64,000 bases of DNA from Paracentrotus lividus (lineage: Eukaryota; Echinodermata; Echinoidea; Camarodonta; Echinidae): the NCBI GenBank assembly GCA_940671915.1, contig CALNVZ010003425.1, forward strand, positions 39,871,087 to 39,935,086. The letters run 5' to 3'. Positions 1 through 12,263 of the stretch are shown piece after piece (the first letter of the stretch is position 1; each line of letters begins with the position of its first letter). Both the position numbers and the translations under genes were made by a program. The notes under the pieces were generated by a model. That model was not told where the DNA came from. It worked only from the letters and a program-made list of their open reading frames with translations, and ran no database searches.

Positions 1-54
1 CTATCAACTGCATATCTAGTCTCTATGACCCTAGTTCAGTGCAGGCTCCCAAAT
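1..54 (+). CDS. Partial exon 6 of an upstream ACOT/BAAT-like copy
   Basis: The window opens inside an exon encoding INCISSLYDPSSVQAPK, with donor GTGAGT at 55. The copy at 61551-61604 reads SSLKAPK here, so the two differ by two residues. The rest of this gene lies outside the window. It shows that the locus holds at least two same-strand copies about 61.5 kb apart, or that the assembly repeats one. Confidence 0.75.
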
Positions 55-73
55 GTGAGTAATAAACTGCCTT

Positions 74-274
74 ATGCGGCGGTCACAACTCGTCGTAGGC
101 TACGGGGCACGTGCAATCAACGTAGCCTGCGTTTCTGTGGTAAGGGTATTGGAAAAACTTCCTGCACGTCGTACAGGCAACGTGCCTCCATGGTACATAC
201 GCTGCATGAATCTTCTATGAAATCCATCGTAGGGAGTTGCACGTCGAAGGTACGGCGAGTTGTGACCGCCACAT
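74..274. mobile_element. Short TIR element (MITE), orientation 1
   Basis: Ends ATGCGGCGGTCACAACTCG and CGAGTTGTGACCGCCACAT are inverted repeats. The interior matches the element at 61624-61875 but in the opposite orientation, at the same intron position. No coding sequence. Confidence 0.7.
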
Positions 275-276
275 TA

Positions 277-1313
277 GGCGTCTTCTCCAATCAAAAGGCG
301 TCAGTTTCCCGCGGTTTCCTGTTCCGACCCGGGCCGGTATTCTGAAAATTGTCTTATCTTTTATCTTATCTTTTATCTTATCTCATAAGATAAAAGACCG
401 CTAATATTTGGCTTAATACGTATTCTGAAAATTATCTTATCTCTCTAAGGACCGCCTTTATATTATCTCTGTCACGCCCCGTTCACGCCCAATTTTTTAT
501 CATTAACGAATCATTAAAGGTTTTAAATACTTAGGTCAACCAATAGAAGTGCTTCTTCTTTAAAAGAAATTAAGATGCGCTTCGCGCACCATCAACATTA
601 GGCGTGATTTAATCTTGCGCGATTTGGGCGCTTTCATCTGCAAGCTAAATTTTCTTTATGACGTAAAATTGATTCTATTGTGACGTTTCTTTGGGGATTT
701 CTCAACAAAAAACCATGAAATGAAAAGGTGTATCGTATTGAATGTGGTCTTAAATTGCAACAAAATTAGCAAAATCTACTCTTATTTCTTTGGGATGTTT
801 CTTCTCTAGGCCTATTGATCCTGCGTACTCATTTTCTTCCCCTTACTAAAAAAATAATTAGGGGAAAATCTCAGTTATTATAGAGATACAATACCCCCCT
901 ACCTGTTGTAAATTTTCTTGTTGTTGCCAAGGTAGTTAAGATAAAAAATAGATAAGATAATTTTCAGAATACGTATTATCTCAATATTTTATCTTGCGCA
1001 CAGAGATATTTATGCGTCGTGTTTAACTTTACGCAAAACAGCTCTGACATCATGCGCACTCAGTGAACTTACAAGAAAAGATAAGAGAAAAGATAAGATA
1101 ATTTTCGGAATACCAATTTTGTCTTAACTCTGAGATACAAGAATATTTGTCTTAAGATATGTTTCGGAATACGGCCCCCGGCTTTCAGCTTTTAACGTGC
1201 TCTTAATGTGTTTAAGCCGTATTAAGATTTCGGGATTCTACTGAAAAGCTGATAAGTCGGCTTTTGGAACAAAAGATGCGGGAAACTGACACCTTTTGAT
1301 TGGAGAAGGCGTC
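277..1313. mobile_element. 1.04 kb TIR element with nested inverted repeats
   Basis: The terminal repeat of about 36 bases contains CTTCTCCAATCAAAAGG and CAGTTTCCCGC and recurs inverted at 1278-1313. Nested inside is a second inverted pair, GTATTCTGAAAATTGTCTT near 337 and CGGAATAC near 1165-1172, with further TTATCTT-rich inverted copies at 420-450 and 950-976. The downstream paralogous intron (61876) lacks the whole block, so this is an insertion. No coding capacity. Confidence 0.7.
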
Positions 1314-2395
1314 TTGGATGGAGAGTCTATATTGGGTTTTCTTCAAGTTTAAAACTATTATTTTATGTAACTATAGGTTGATATCTTTATTTTATTATGT
1401 AATGTGCAGTTTCAAAATGTTGGGGGAAAAAATTTTTTAGGTGTGAAATCTTTTCAAATGATATGTGTATGTGGTACCAAATTAAAGCCAAAAGATTTTT
1501 CTTGCTGATGCGCTTTGTTCTGTATAATTCGCTTTCGTAAAACAAAAGTTATGCTAAATTTTGTGCGGCGAGGAACAGATCAAAATTATGCACTTCTATT
1601 GTTCTGGAGCGCTGAATTGATGGCCTTTATGCGAAACCTACACAAAGGCATGGGACAGCGTGCGAAAAATGGATTTTTCTTGATTGTAGAAAACTAGTCA
1701 TATCTCAAAAATTACACCACCAATTGTGATGAGAAAAATTCAAGAAGAGAGTCTTATTTTCCTGTTTTATGAAAATAACAAACAATACCAGGTTGTGATC
1801 AATATTCATATTATAAAAAAATGGTTTCCACTTGTACCATTTTATTTGACACAGACTGTACAAAAGAAATTTTGTGTAGCAATCATCCAGAAATGCATAG
1901 CAAATTGGGATGAGATATCAGGAAATTATTCCCTGTGCTTGAAGAGTTCAGAGAACTAAATTTACCCTCAACACAACACTCAAATTGGTAGTGAGACTGT
2001 TTATTCAGTTGCGCGCAATCCGTTAATTTGTTTTAAAAACTCTGTTAGTAACCCGATGCACATGCATGTGGTACACACAGGCCCATATGGGTAGACATAG
2101 ACCAGTAACCCATCGATTGTCTGGTAAGTTCTGTGGTGTTAATTTTTACGTGCCCTAGATGTGCACAATTTTTTCTTGTTGCTTTTTTGTCTTTATTTAT
2201 TAGAGTCCCTTAAAATAATTTTCACTCTTTGAGCAGTATGGGATAGGAGGCTTTATGCCACGGCATTCAATTGTTGCTATTTCTTATTTTGTATTGTTCG
2301 TACTGAAATGTATTGTTCTTTATGTCTTTCTTTGCCAAATAAATATTGATAATAATAATGATGATAATAATATTATATTTTCTTTATCTTCTCAG

Positions 2396-2535
2396 TGTTC
2401 TATACCAACTATGGGGGGCAGGATATAAAGCAAGGTATCAAGGACCAACAGTTCGCTTGGAGAAGAATTGTGAATTTCTTCCGAAAACATCTTGAAGTGA
2501 AAGAGATGTATCGCAATGATTGGACAGATTCATGA
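2396..2535 (+). CDS. Exon 7 of the upstream ACOT/BAAT-like copy
   Basis: Acceptor CTTCTCAG; 140 bases; same protein as 63368-63507 (VFYTNYGGQDI to NDWTDS) and TGA at 2533-2535. Only one synonymous base differs. The intervening intron (55-2395) holds the MITEs annotated at 74-274 and 277-1313. Confidence 0.82.
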
Positions 2536-2586
2536 GTGATGATGCCGGATTTCACCTCACACACTGTTAACATTATAGGTAATTTA

Positions 2587-3087
2587 GGGTGTGTTCAGTG
2601 TCCAGTTTCAAATTTATACGCCAACATGAATCATGATACAAAACGCAATTACAAAACACAAACACAAACACGATTAGCGGTGCACCGCTCAGTGTCAAAA
2701 GTTTTAAGCTGATTATATTTCCATCGTCTTTAAATTCCACGCTCTCAAAAAAACAAGCATCTTCTCCTTTTTTCACTTGCACCGGAAGCTTCCATTGCGA
2801 GAGCACATTTAAACACGTTTAAAAACTCAATCCTGTTCATTGTCGCATTTCGTTGCAATCACGATGCTCAAGGTCGTAAAATTGAAGCTGATTGTGTTTC
2901 AAAACGCATCTTTTTCGGCGTTTAAATTTCCTCCGAATCGAGATTTGAAACATGTTTACTTTTACGACCGGGGATGGGGGACAATGAACACACACTTTGT
3001 TTCTCTTTATATCAGCGTTTTGTAATTGCGTTTTGAATCATGATTCGTGTCGGCGTATAAATTTGAAACTGGACATTGAACACACTA
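2587..3087. mobile_element. PIF/Harbinger-like MITE with TTA target duplication
   Basis: Starts GGGTGTGTTCAGTGTCCAG and ends with the near-inverse; flanked by TTA at 2584-2586 and 3088-3090. The terminal repeat continues through AAATTTATACGCC. The downstream paralogous sequence has the site without the element and a single TTA (63537-63539). TTA duplication and GGGTGTGTT-type ends are known of Harbinger/Tourist elements. No transposase. Confidence 0.7.
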
Positions 3088-3126
3088 TTAGTTGTTGGTG
3101 GGAATACAGGTTTAATTTGATCACTA

Positions 3127-4002
3127 TTCAAGATTCAAGATTCGAGATTACTTTATTGATATTTCTTTCATGTTTTCAAAAGTTAACAAAACAATAATCA
3201 AATTAACAACATCAGTATGTAACATAAAACATTTTGTTCAAAAGTAAACAGAGAAACAATTATAAAGAAAATGCAGGAACCAGCAAGAAGCAAAGCTTTG
3301 TTAGGCGCTGGTCCTTTAATATAAAATAGACATACAAAAGTTAAGCTTTTTTTTTTTTTTTTACTGAAAGCATATCATAATTGAATAAATCTTAATGGTA
3401 ATGAATTCATGAATTCTTGCCCGCATCACCAACACGGACAAAAAACTGACTAACAGCGCACGGTCACTAGTCAAAACAGTTCACTTATCATGGCCGGGAT
3501 GAGGCAAGAATATAATTTACAATTATGTATACAAAAAAGGAAAAGAAAAAACAACAAACTTAGACGAGACAAAAAAACCCGGGAAGGGGATAGGTGTGGG
3601 GAAGGGGGGGGGGAGGGGGGGTGTCGAATGATTTAGATTAATGATTTTTTCTATAGTGTGCATGAAAGTAAAGTTTGCTCTTTGGCGTGATATTATGATC
3701 CTTGGTGATATCCGTCTGTCATTAGAGAACAGATGATATTAGTGGTTTATATGATGATAACAATAACATTTTAAGTTTGTGTTTTATAAAAAATATGCTG
3801 TCTTACTCAACGCATGTCTCTGGGTAGAGAATTCCAAAATTTAGGGCAGTAAATATAAAAGTGTTTTGTGTGAGCACTGTACGCGTTCTTGGTAAGTGGT
3901 AATGGTTAATTTGCCTGGTAGGATACTGATGTATTTCATTATTTAGAATAAACATGTTGCCAAGCGCTGGGGGCAATGCCTGATTTTGTTTCTGGAACAT
4001 GA
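3127..4002 (-). mobile_element. 5'-truncated non-LTR retrotransposon (RT C-terminus)
   Basis: Read on the - strand, 4000-3803 encodes FQKQNQALPPALGNMFILNN followed by HQYPTRQINHYHLPRTRTVL and ALNFGILYP, the usual C-terminal tail of many LINE reverse transcriptases. The 3' end is an (A)TCTTGAAT-type repeat at 3128-3146. The paralogous site at 63580 lacks it. A 17-T run (3345-3361) and a G-rich run (3601-3622) lie within. Confidence 0.7.
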
Positions 4003-4790
4003 GGCTTTCAATGCCTTAGTACCATTCAATTTAGATAAATGTTGTGTTTTTTTTAATATTGAATATGTTTTTTGATTTATATTCCTATGTTATTTAAAAT
4101 TACTTTAGTATTGGGGAACAGGGCATTTATCTGTTTTCTTTTGTGTGCCACAACATTCCAGTTTGATAAATTATAGTAAGAAGTAATAGTTTTAATGGTT
4201 TCCTTATTGTTACATTAGGTAGAAAATCCTCAGGAGTTGCTGCAATTCACTTTATTTAAAGCTGTGTAGGTACTCCCAGTCTCTCACTTGTGCATTTTAA
4301 TTGCTACTAGAGCAGTCACATGAATTTAAACAATCATCAGCCATGTTTTATTTATTTATGAAATTGGACTACAGATTAATAGTAGTCAAATTAGCAATAG
4401 ATCTGGGCCCATATTCATAAAACATTACTAAAGCTGGTTGTCAACTAATTTAATAGGGAACAGTGTACAGTTAGGTGATAACTAGGCCTATGAAGGATTT
4501 ATGAATATTGGCCGTGATCACATGATTCACATTCATTAGTGTCGTTTTTATGTATTTGTTATTGTAAAGGGGATCTGTGTTCAATATAAAATGTCTTAAA
4601 TAATTTTGTTGATATAGTTCACAAGTCAATTCTTGTTGACAAAACTTTTGTTACTGTTAGTTAATAGAATGTTTTGATTTTAATTTACAGGAATAAATCA
4701 ATCTTGAATTCATATTCTCAATTATTCTTGATTACCAGTAAGTATTTACTCGCTAAACGTAAAGCAGTAAATGTTGATTGAATGTGTATT
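4003..4790. other. AT-rich intergenic sequence with one small MITE
   Basis: No coding signal. 4003-4260 recurs at 63580-63835. Contains the palindromic element listed at 4406-4513. Confidence 0.5.
4406..4513. mobile_element. Small palindromic MITE
   Basis: Ends GGCCCATATTCATAAAA and TTTATGAATATTGGCC are inverted; 108 bases, no coding. End sequence resembles the GGCCCATATTCTGCTA ends at 26525 and 50435. Confidence 0.5.
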
Positions 4791-5065
4791 TAGTGCTTTG
4801 TGTTCTACCCCGGACATGATAACTTGATCGGTTAGAGTGCCAAATGACTTGATTGGCATAGAGCTCATCTTGACTCATTGACGGGAGGTTCAGGTTTCGA
4901 TTCCCGACCGTCGTACTAAAACTTACAAAAACAATATCTATTGCTGCTTTCAAGCAAGTGGGTTGGGTAATAATAACATCAAATTGTGCACGGCCCGATG
5001 TTAGAACAGTTAGTGGCTGAAGTGGCTAACCTGGGTATATATAAAAAAATAAATATTAATGATAT
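4790..5065 (+). mobile_element. tRNA-derived SINE-like unit
   Basis: GATCGGTTAGAGTGCC (from about 4828) resembles a pol III A box. GGTTCAGGTTTCGATTCCCG (about 4888-4907) resembles a B box / T-arm. The 3' part ends in GGTATATATAAAAAAATAAA near 5034-5053, an A-rich tail typical of SINEs. The exact ends are uncertain. Confidence 0.5.
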
Positions 5066-5089
5066 TGTTAAATGTATTTTTGTTTAGAT

Positions 5090-6450
5090 TCATTCAAATT
5101 AAAGCTAAAGTAAATATCTTAATGGCTTTAAATGATTGATGTATAATTTCCAACTGAAATATTTGTAAAGTTTCTTCTTTCCTAACAGATATTGTTTATT
5201 TTCTTGAAAGCATATGAAATATGATGTTTGCAACATATGCACTGAAATACTTATGCCTACATAGCTCGATCTATTCTGTCAGATATTGTTCATTTTCTGT
5301 GCACCAAGTGCTGTGGGGTTTGATACCATTTTTTTTTAATTAAAACTTCTGCCAACTTACAATTATCTATGAATTTTTAATGGCTTTTATAAGTTATGTA
5401 CAATTTGCAGCTGAAATATATACCACGTATTAGATATTGTTTATTTTCTGTGCACAAAGTGCTATGGGTTGTAATCAATACAAAATCTTTTTCTTTGTTT
5501 TTTTTTCAAGCTTTTGCCAATTTGCAGTAAAGTATATTAATAGATTTATAATTTATGTAGAATTTACAGCCTAAATATAAACCTTGATATGCCCTGTCAG
5601 AGATCATTCATTTTCTGTCAACCAATTAAGTGCTGTATTGTATCATACACGTACAATTTTTTTAAAAGCTTCAATTATTGAAGCAAAGTAGATTTCTTAA
5701 TGGTTTGTATGCTACATATACAATTCGCAACCAAATATATCTATAACTTGATGTATGGTGCCTTAGATTGTTTAATTTCTGTGCACCAAGAACGGTATGT
5801 TAGTGTTAAGATCTTATCAATTTTTGTAATGAATTATATGGCTTGTATGATTCATGTACAATTTGCAACTGAATACAATTATGTATATATAATTAAAGCT
5901 TGATGTATAGTGCCAAAGATCATTTAATTTATATGCACCAAGTGCATAGTGCACCACTATGAGTTATGGAACAATTTATTTTATTTTTTTTATTTTTTAT
6001 TTTTTGTAAACTTTCTTAATAGCTATGATAATTTATGTACCATTTCGACTGATAAATTATCTAAAGTTTTATTTATCCTCGAACAAAAGATTCAGCCTTT
6101 ATTTTAGTTATTGGCTGAGAAATGTGGCTCGCTGTACAAGGATTTCTCAGAGAGTATATTCTGAAAGTGTTGGTTATTCCTGTCAAAATCTATGCTGTTG
6201 AAAATGATAATTTATATGCACCAACCGGTATGAATTATGATACAAAATGCTTTCCTTTTTGTGTAGTTTTTGTTAATTTATAGCAACCTATCTGTATTTC
6301 TTAATGACTGCAATATTATAATTTGTGTACAATTTGCAACTGAAACATGGGTATCTTTATGTAATGATTGGCCCATTTTTATGTTAAACTTGTAATTTAT
6401 AGCAAATATTATTTCTAAGTGATGTTTCTACAGTTTGCAACTGAAAAAGC
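5090..6450. repeat. Degenerate tandem array, about 160-250 base unit
   Basis: The phrase TGTACAATTTGCAACTGAAA recurs in altered form near 5150, 5398, 5556, 5715, 5856, 6036 and 6326. Between copies are AGATATTGTTTATTTTCTGTGC and CACCAAGTGC phrases. The last units recur at 63840-64000. No coding sequence. Confidence 0.7.
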
Positions 6451-7200
6451 CTCAGCAGCTAATAAAGATTTTTTTTATCAAGTTTTGAATAAAATAAGAA
6501 TTAGAAAGAAAAATTGGTATATCATGACAGTTATGTGTAATGTGTGTGGTAGAAATAATTGTCTCCGATCCTTTTGAGTGTAGGAGTATGTTTCACAGTA
6601 TGAGTCCTCTGTAAAGAAAATGTGAAATCTGTACTACATAAATAAATAATATAATTTAACATATCATGAGGGAAAATTGAGAAATAATTAGACATAGGAG
6701 AAGAATAGAGAGAATAGAGAAAAGAGAGTGAGTATAGGGAGAGAGAGAGAGAGAGAAGCGAGAGAGGGGGGGGGGGGCCCTAAATTGGAATTAAAAGTCA
6801 TTTCCACAAAAAACAGCAAGAAGTAATAGTGAGCCAGAACAAGTAAGAAATCCAATTATAAACCAAAGTAAGTATAAAAAAAAAAACAAAGAGAAAAAAA
6901 TCAAATCGCAAGTAAAAAACAAAAGAGAAGAATAACAAAAAATAGTCACACAAAATTAAAGAAGATAAACAATGAAAAACAGAAGAAAGAGACAGAAGTA
7001 CAATAGAACATAAAGGCAAAAAAATATACTAGAAACAAGGACCAAGGAACAGGAGTATTAAAGAGAAGAAAATGAAAACAAAAATACCTTGCAATGTAAA
7101 TTTACAGTAATTAAATGTTCCCTGTTTTCCAATTTTAATAACATGAACTTAGCTGCAGTAAACATTTGTATTAAATCGAATTAAAAAATTGGGACGTTTA
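6451..7200. other. Purine-rich low-complexity sequence
   Basis: GA-rich repeats at 6690-6775, a G run at 6767-6777 and A-rich sequence to 7080. No gene seen. Confidence 0.5.
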
Positions 7201-10200
7201 TGGTGGTATCTCACTTCGCGGAGACAGGTTTGAGACGGATTTTGGACTACTCTAAGACAGTTTTGAAACAATTTTGAAACTCCCCCAGTCGTCTTCTGAG
7301 TCCCCGCAACGTTTCATGAGTCTCGGGAATCTCAAAACCATTTAAAAGTAGTCCCAAATCCGTCTCGGAGAAGTCTCCGCGATGGAAAAAAGGTATTAGT
7401 GAGTTTTCGCAGGACTACGGGGAGCTTATCTAGAACGTTAGCAAAAAAGAGGGCACTATTTTCAAAATGCCTGCAAAACACCATACGTTTTCTATCTTCT
7501 TCAATAACTATTGAATAAAAAGTTCCTCCAAATAGGTAACCGACAATTTCAACCTTTGCTTGTGAGAACATCGTGTAACGTCTATTGTTTGCAATAGAAT
7601 TTCAATCTCAAAGGCTGAACTTTACTGGGGAATACCTAGTTCTTAGTCTATTTTTCATCCAAGTTTTATTGTGACAAATGCATCTATGGGACCACAAACA
7701 AACCCACCACACGTAATAACAGCTGACCTAAAACAATTGCTGATATGAAAAAGAAAATAAAAAGGGGGAAATGCTGTATACATTCCTATCACAAGCGCTC
7801 GCTTATTATAACTGACTTCGTTCTCAGCTGAGAACCTAGATACGTTCTACGTTTCGGGAGAACGTACATCCTCCAAATATCCGTCCAGTAGAAATGGGGG
7901 ACCCGGAAAAGTTTAAAGTACAAGGTTTTTTGTTGATTTGTGTTCTAGATGGGTTTATAAGAAAATTCAGCTTGGTTGCCAGCTTGGCAACCTTGGCAAC
8001 TTTTTTATTTGCATAATTAGAATAATGGCCTAATTAGCATATTTTGTGTTATTGGATATGTCGCTAATCGTGATTCAAGGACCCCGAAAATATGGATGAA
8101 AACAACTTTTTAAGGGTATTTTACGACGAAGAGATTCATTATGATATTATTTTTATCTTTTAAGTAGTGCTTTTGTCTTAAATGGCCTAATTAGCATAAT
8201 GAGCTAATATGCATATTAGCCTATGCAATAATATTAGCCTATGGGATAATTATCTTCTTTCTTTTTTTTCAGAACCCTGATATATTGTGCAATACACATT
8301 GTAAATTGCTTTTATTGAAGACATGTCATTATTTCATGAGATGATATATTTTGTAGAATATAATAAATTAGCATAATAAGAACAATGGCCTAATTAGCAT
8401 ATCATTTGTAATACGGATATTGGGGTTAATATTAATTAAAGAACCCTGGAAACGTGAATGAAACAACATTTTAAAGGGTATTTTACGACGAGGAAATCAT
8501 ATATGATATCAGTTTTAATCTTTTAAGTAATGTTTTTGTCTTAAATGGCCTTAGCCATAATAGCTAATATGACATACACAGCCTATGCTTTAATATAAAA
8601 CCTATGGAATTAACGTTCATTTTTTATTTAGAAAGCCTGAATATTGTGTAGTAACGACATTCAGCAATCACTTTTATTGAAGACATCCCATTAATTCATG
8701 AGATAATATGTTATGTGGAAATAAATAATATAATGCATTAAAGACAATGACCTAATTAGCATATCATTGTAAAATGGGATATGGGGCTAATCTTAATTAA
8801 ATATCTGGAAACGTAAATAAAAAGCACTTTTTAATGCTACTCTACTTTAATAACAAGGAATTCATTATGACATATATTATAGTACATGTAAGATTTGCTT
8901 TTGTTTTTAATTAGCATATTCATAACAATGATATAATTTAGTATATTGCTTATTGCTAATGCTATGTGATTCAATTTCATTATTTAACTAGAAGCTGAAC
9001 ACTGTGTAATACAACATAGTAAGTCACTTAAAATCACTAGCAGGTTGATAATATATTGCATTTTTAAGTACCTATAATATAGTTATAGCACAATTAGAAT
9101 AACGACTATGTTAGCATATTATCTGTATTTCGCCCCCCCCCCCCCACCCATGTAGGAGTCACCATACACATACCCCTTTGGTAGGGAAGCAATGTCCAAA
9201 TTACCCCATATTACAGCCTTTAGAAGGGAAGCTGCATATTAAAATACCCCTATTACAGATTTTTGAAGAAGGAGCTGGTAAAATTACCCCATTTCACGGG
9301 CTTTTCGACCACATAATATTAAATAAATAAAAATAAAAACTACCACAATTTTACCTTAAAATTTTTTTTAAAGCAGACCATCATGAAAATAGAGGCGTCC
9401 CGAATGTGGTCCAAAAGTCTATGAATGGGAATTTTACTAACTACCTCTTCAATGCCGTGTAATAGGAAGGTGTGTTTATATGCAGATTCCCTTATAAAGG
9501 CTGTAATAGGACAGGAGCCTCGGAGCCGGGGGGGGGCTTCAGCCCCACTTTTTTTTAGCAAACATGTACAAAAATGCAAAAATGACCGTAATATTTGTGA
9601 TTTTGGCCTGTTCACCTCTTCCCCATAGGGGTAATCTTGATATGGCTTCCTGTACCAAAATGGGTATCTACGTGTATGTGGGAGGGAGGGGAGGTCAGTA
9701 TAATTATGCTGATTAGTCGTTATTCTAATATCCAACATATATTATAGGTAATTAAAAATGCAAATATTTATCAGCATGATAATGAATTTAAGTGACGTAC
9801 AATGTTGCATTGCACAGTGTTCAAGCTCTCTAGATAAATACTGAAATTGAATCACATAGGATTAAACAATTATGCATAATAATTATCTCATTGTGATGAA
9901 TATGCTAATTAAGAACAAAAGCAAATCCTAAATGTACAAATAAAAAATACTGTTGTAGAGTAGCATTAAAAAGCCTTTTATTTACGTTTCCGGGATATTT
10001 AATAAAGATTAGTCCCATATCCCATATTACAAATGATATGCTAATTAAGTCATTGTCTTTATGCTAATTATATATATTTCTACATCATCTCATGAATTAA
10101 TGGGATGTCTTCAATAAAAGTCATTTGCAATATCATGTTACACAATATTCAGGCTTTCTAAATAAACAATGAACATTAATTCCTTGGGGTAATATTACAG

Positions 10201-11366
10201 CATAGGCTTATATGCATATTAGCTCATTATGCTAATTAGGCCATTTAAGACAAAACCATTACTTAAAAGATAAAACTGATATCATATATGAATTCCTCGT
10301 CGTAAAATACCCTTCAAGAGTTGTTTTATTGACGTTTCCAGGTTCTTTAATTAAGATTAACCCCATATTCCATATTACAATTGATATGCTAATTAGGCAT
10401 TGTTCGTATTATGCTAATTATATCATATCTTACAAAATGTATCATCTCATGAAATAATGACATGTCTTCAATAAAGGAATTTACCATGTTGTATTGCACA
10501 ATACTCAGGCTTTCAAGATAAGGAAAATTGATAATTAAGACCCATAGGCTAATATTAATGCATAGGCTAATATGCATATCAGCTCATTATGCTAATTAGG
10601 CCATTTAAGACAAAAGCACTACTTAAAAGATAAAATAATAATCATAAATGAATCTCTCGTCGTAAAATACCCTTAAAAAGTTGTTTCATCCATATTTTTC
10701 GGGGTTCTTGAATTACGATTTGCCACACATCCAATACACAAAATATGCTAATTAGGTCATTATTTAATTATGCAAATAAAAAAGTTGCCCAAGGTTGCCA
10801 AGCTGGCAACCAAGCTGAATTTTCTTAAATACCCATATAGAACACGAATCAACCAAAAACCTTGTACTTAAAGACTTTCCGGGTCTGTACATGGCCTATG
10901 GGACCATCTACTGGACTAAAAATAGCTGTGTAGATTTTGACAACGGGGAGCTATCTCTTGTAGCTAGGGGAAACCCTCGTTTGTGCACACGAAAACTTAA
11001 TTTAAACGCTTGCCAGCCGTTTCTAGCAATACCAGTTTTACACACTCTTTTCCTGTACTAACAGTATGCAGGAGTTTGGGTTTGAGCTATTTTTGAAATA
11101 AAGTCATCCATAAAGCTAACGTTCTAGATTAGCGTCCCCGTAGTTCCGCCGAAAGCTCCTATCCCTAAGTCTACGCGCGACGGTAAATGAAACGTATAGG
11201 AGACGTTCTGGATATTTGGGATTACTTTTAAGGGTTTTGAGACGGTTTTGAGATTACCCGGAGACTCAAGAGACGTCTCTGCGACAAGTTCGCACAATCG
11301 TCTCAAAACCGTCTTAAGTAGTCCCAAATCTGTCAACCCGTCTCCGCGAAACGTGAGAAGCCACCA
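7201..11366. mobile_element. 4.2 kb fold-back (palindromic) DNA element
   Basis: Ends TGGTGGTATCTCACTTCGC and, inverted, GCGAAACGTGAGAAGCCACCA, flanked by TTA at 7198-7200 and 11367-11369. The two arms (7201-9315 and about 9408-11366) are inverted copies along their length and meet at CGACCACAT / ATGTGGTCC with a loop of about 95 bases. Each arm has a GTCTC-rich end, a GCTTGGTTGCCAGCTTGGCA stretch, and about three tandem units of about 370 bases containing GGCCTAATTAGCATA and TTTTACGACGA. The right arm has an extra segment of about 95 bases near 9515-9610. No transposase was seen. TIRs are shared with 24399-24867. Confidence 0.82.
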
Positions 11367-11866
11367 TTAGCGATAGAGGAAGGGAATGAAGATAAAGGAC
11401 CTCTCCCCCACTCCCCCCGCAGTCCTTGATCTAAAAGAGGGCTCCAAAAAAGACCCAGCACCATACTACAGTTATGATTCATCGCGCACTAAGGTTATTT
11501 GAGTTATGATATAATTAAATTAAAATCAGAATTAAATTCACTCGGTTAGTGGCCATGTGGAACTGAAGGACAATTTATTCCTCCTTTCTAATTTAGCCAA
11601 GACTACATGCTCACGGGCTCATTTTTAAAAATAAATCGATATAGCGCCCCCTCATGCCGAAACTGACTCTATTGGTAGTCACGCAAAACAAGAATTTGAT
11701 GTCAAAACTTCTTCCCAGTTTTAGCATAATAATATGCACATATTTTTGTCTATCAGCTGTTCAAAGTAACAACATTTTCAAAAGGGTTTGGTCGAATGAA
11801 TATCTATTGCTCTCTGTCAGTAATTAGGCCTGTGTGACCTATATCGCTCCGAATCCCTACATACAA

Positions 11867-11898
11867 CACACACACACACACACACACACCCACATAAC

Positions 11899-11947
<49 letters not shown>
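11867..11947. repeat. (CA)n microsatellite and 47-base poly(A)
   Basis: (AC)n from 11867 to 11888 and an uninterrupted A run at 11901-11947. Confidence 0.95.
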
Positions 11948-11948
<1 letters not shown>

Positions 11949-12263
11949 ACTGACCAACCGCTTTCACACACAAGCTTCGAGACCATCGTTGATTACGTAA
12001 CATGACCTGTCTAGACGGTGGGCGTGGCTTGGAGGATGTAAACATGCACTGACCTATTTCAGCTATCTCGGTCATCTGAGGACAATATATTGGGTAGCGG
12101 CCCCCTTTTTCACATTTCCTATTACTACCATTAAATGAAAAGTCCAATGATATTCTAAATATGTAAAATTACAGTCAATCCATATACCTACAATATACAA
12201 AGGAAAGTATAAACCTGCTACTTCTCATTTGCATATTAATTACCATTATGTTAACAACTTTGG

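Noticed and set aside
5090..6450. CRISPR-like array
   Set aside because: Units are long, diverged and without constant-length spacers; the genome is eukaryotic.
9340..9738. 132-codon open frame on the - strand
   Set aside because: Lies in the loop region of the fold-back element, has a shadow on the other strand and no recognisable domain.
11804..12147. Phe-run open frames
   Set aside because: Poly(T)/(GT)n on the complementary strand.
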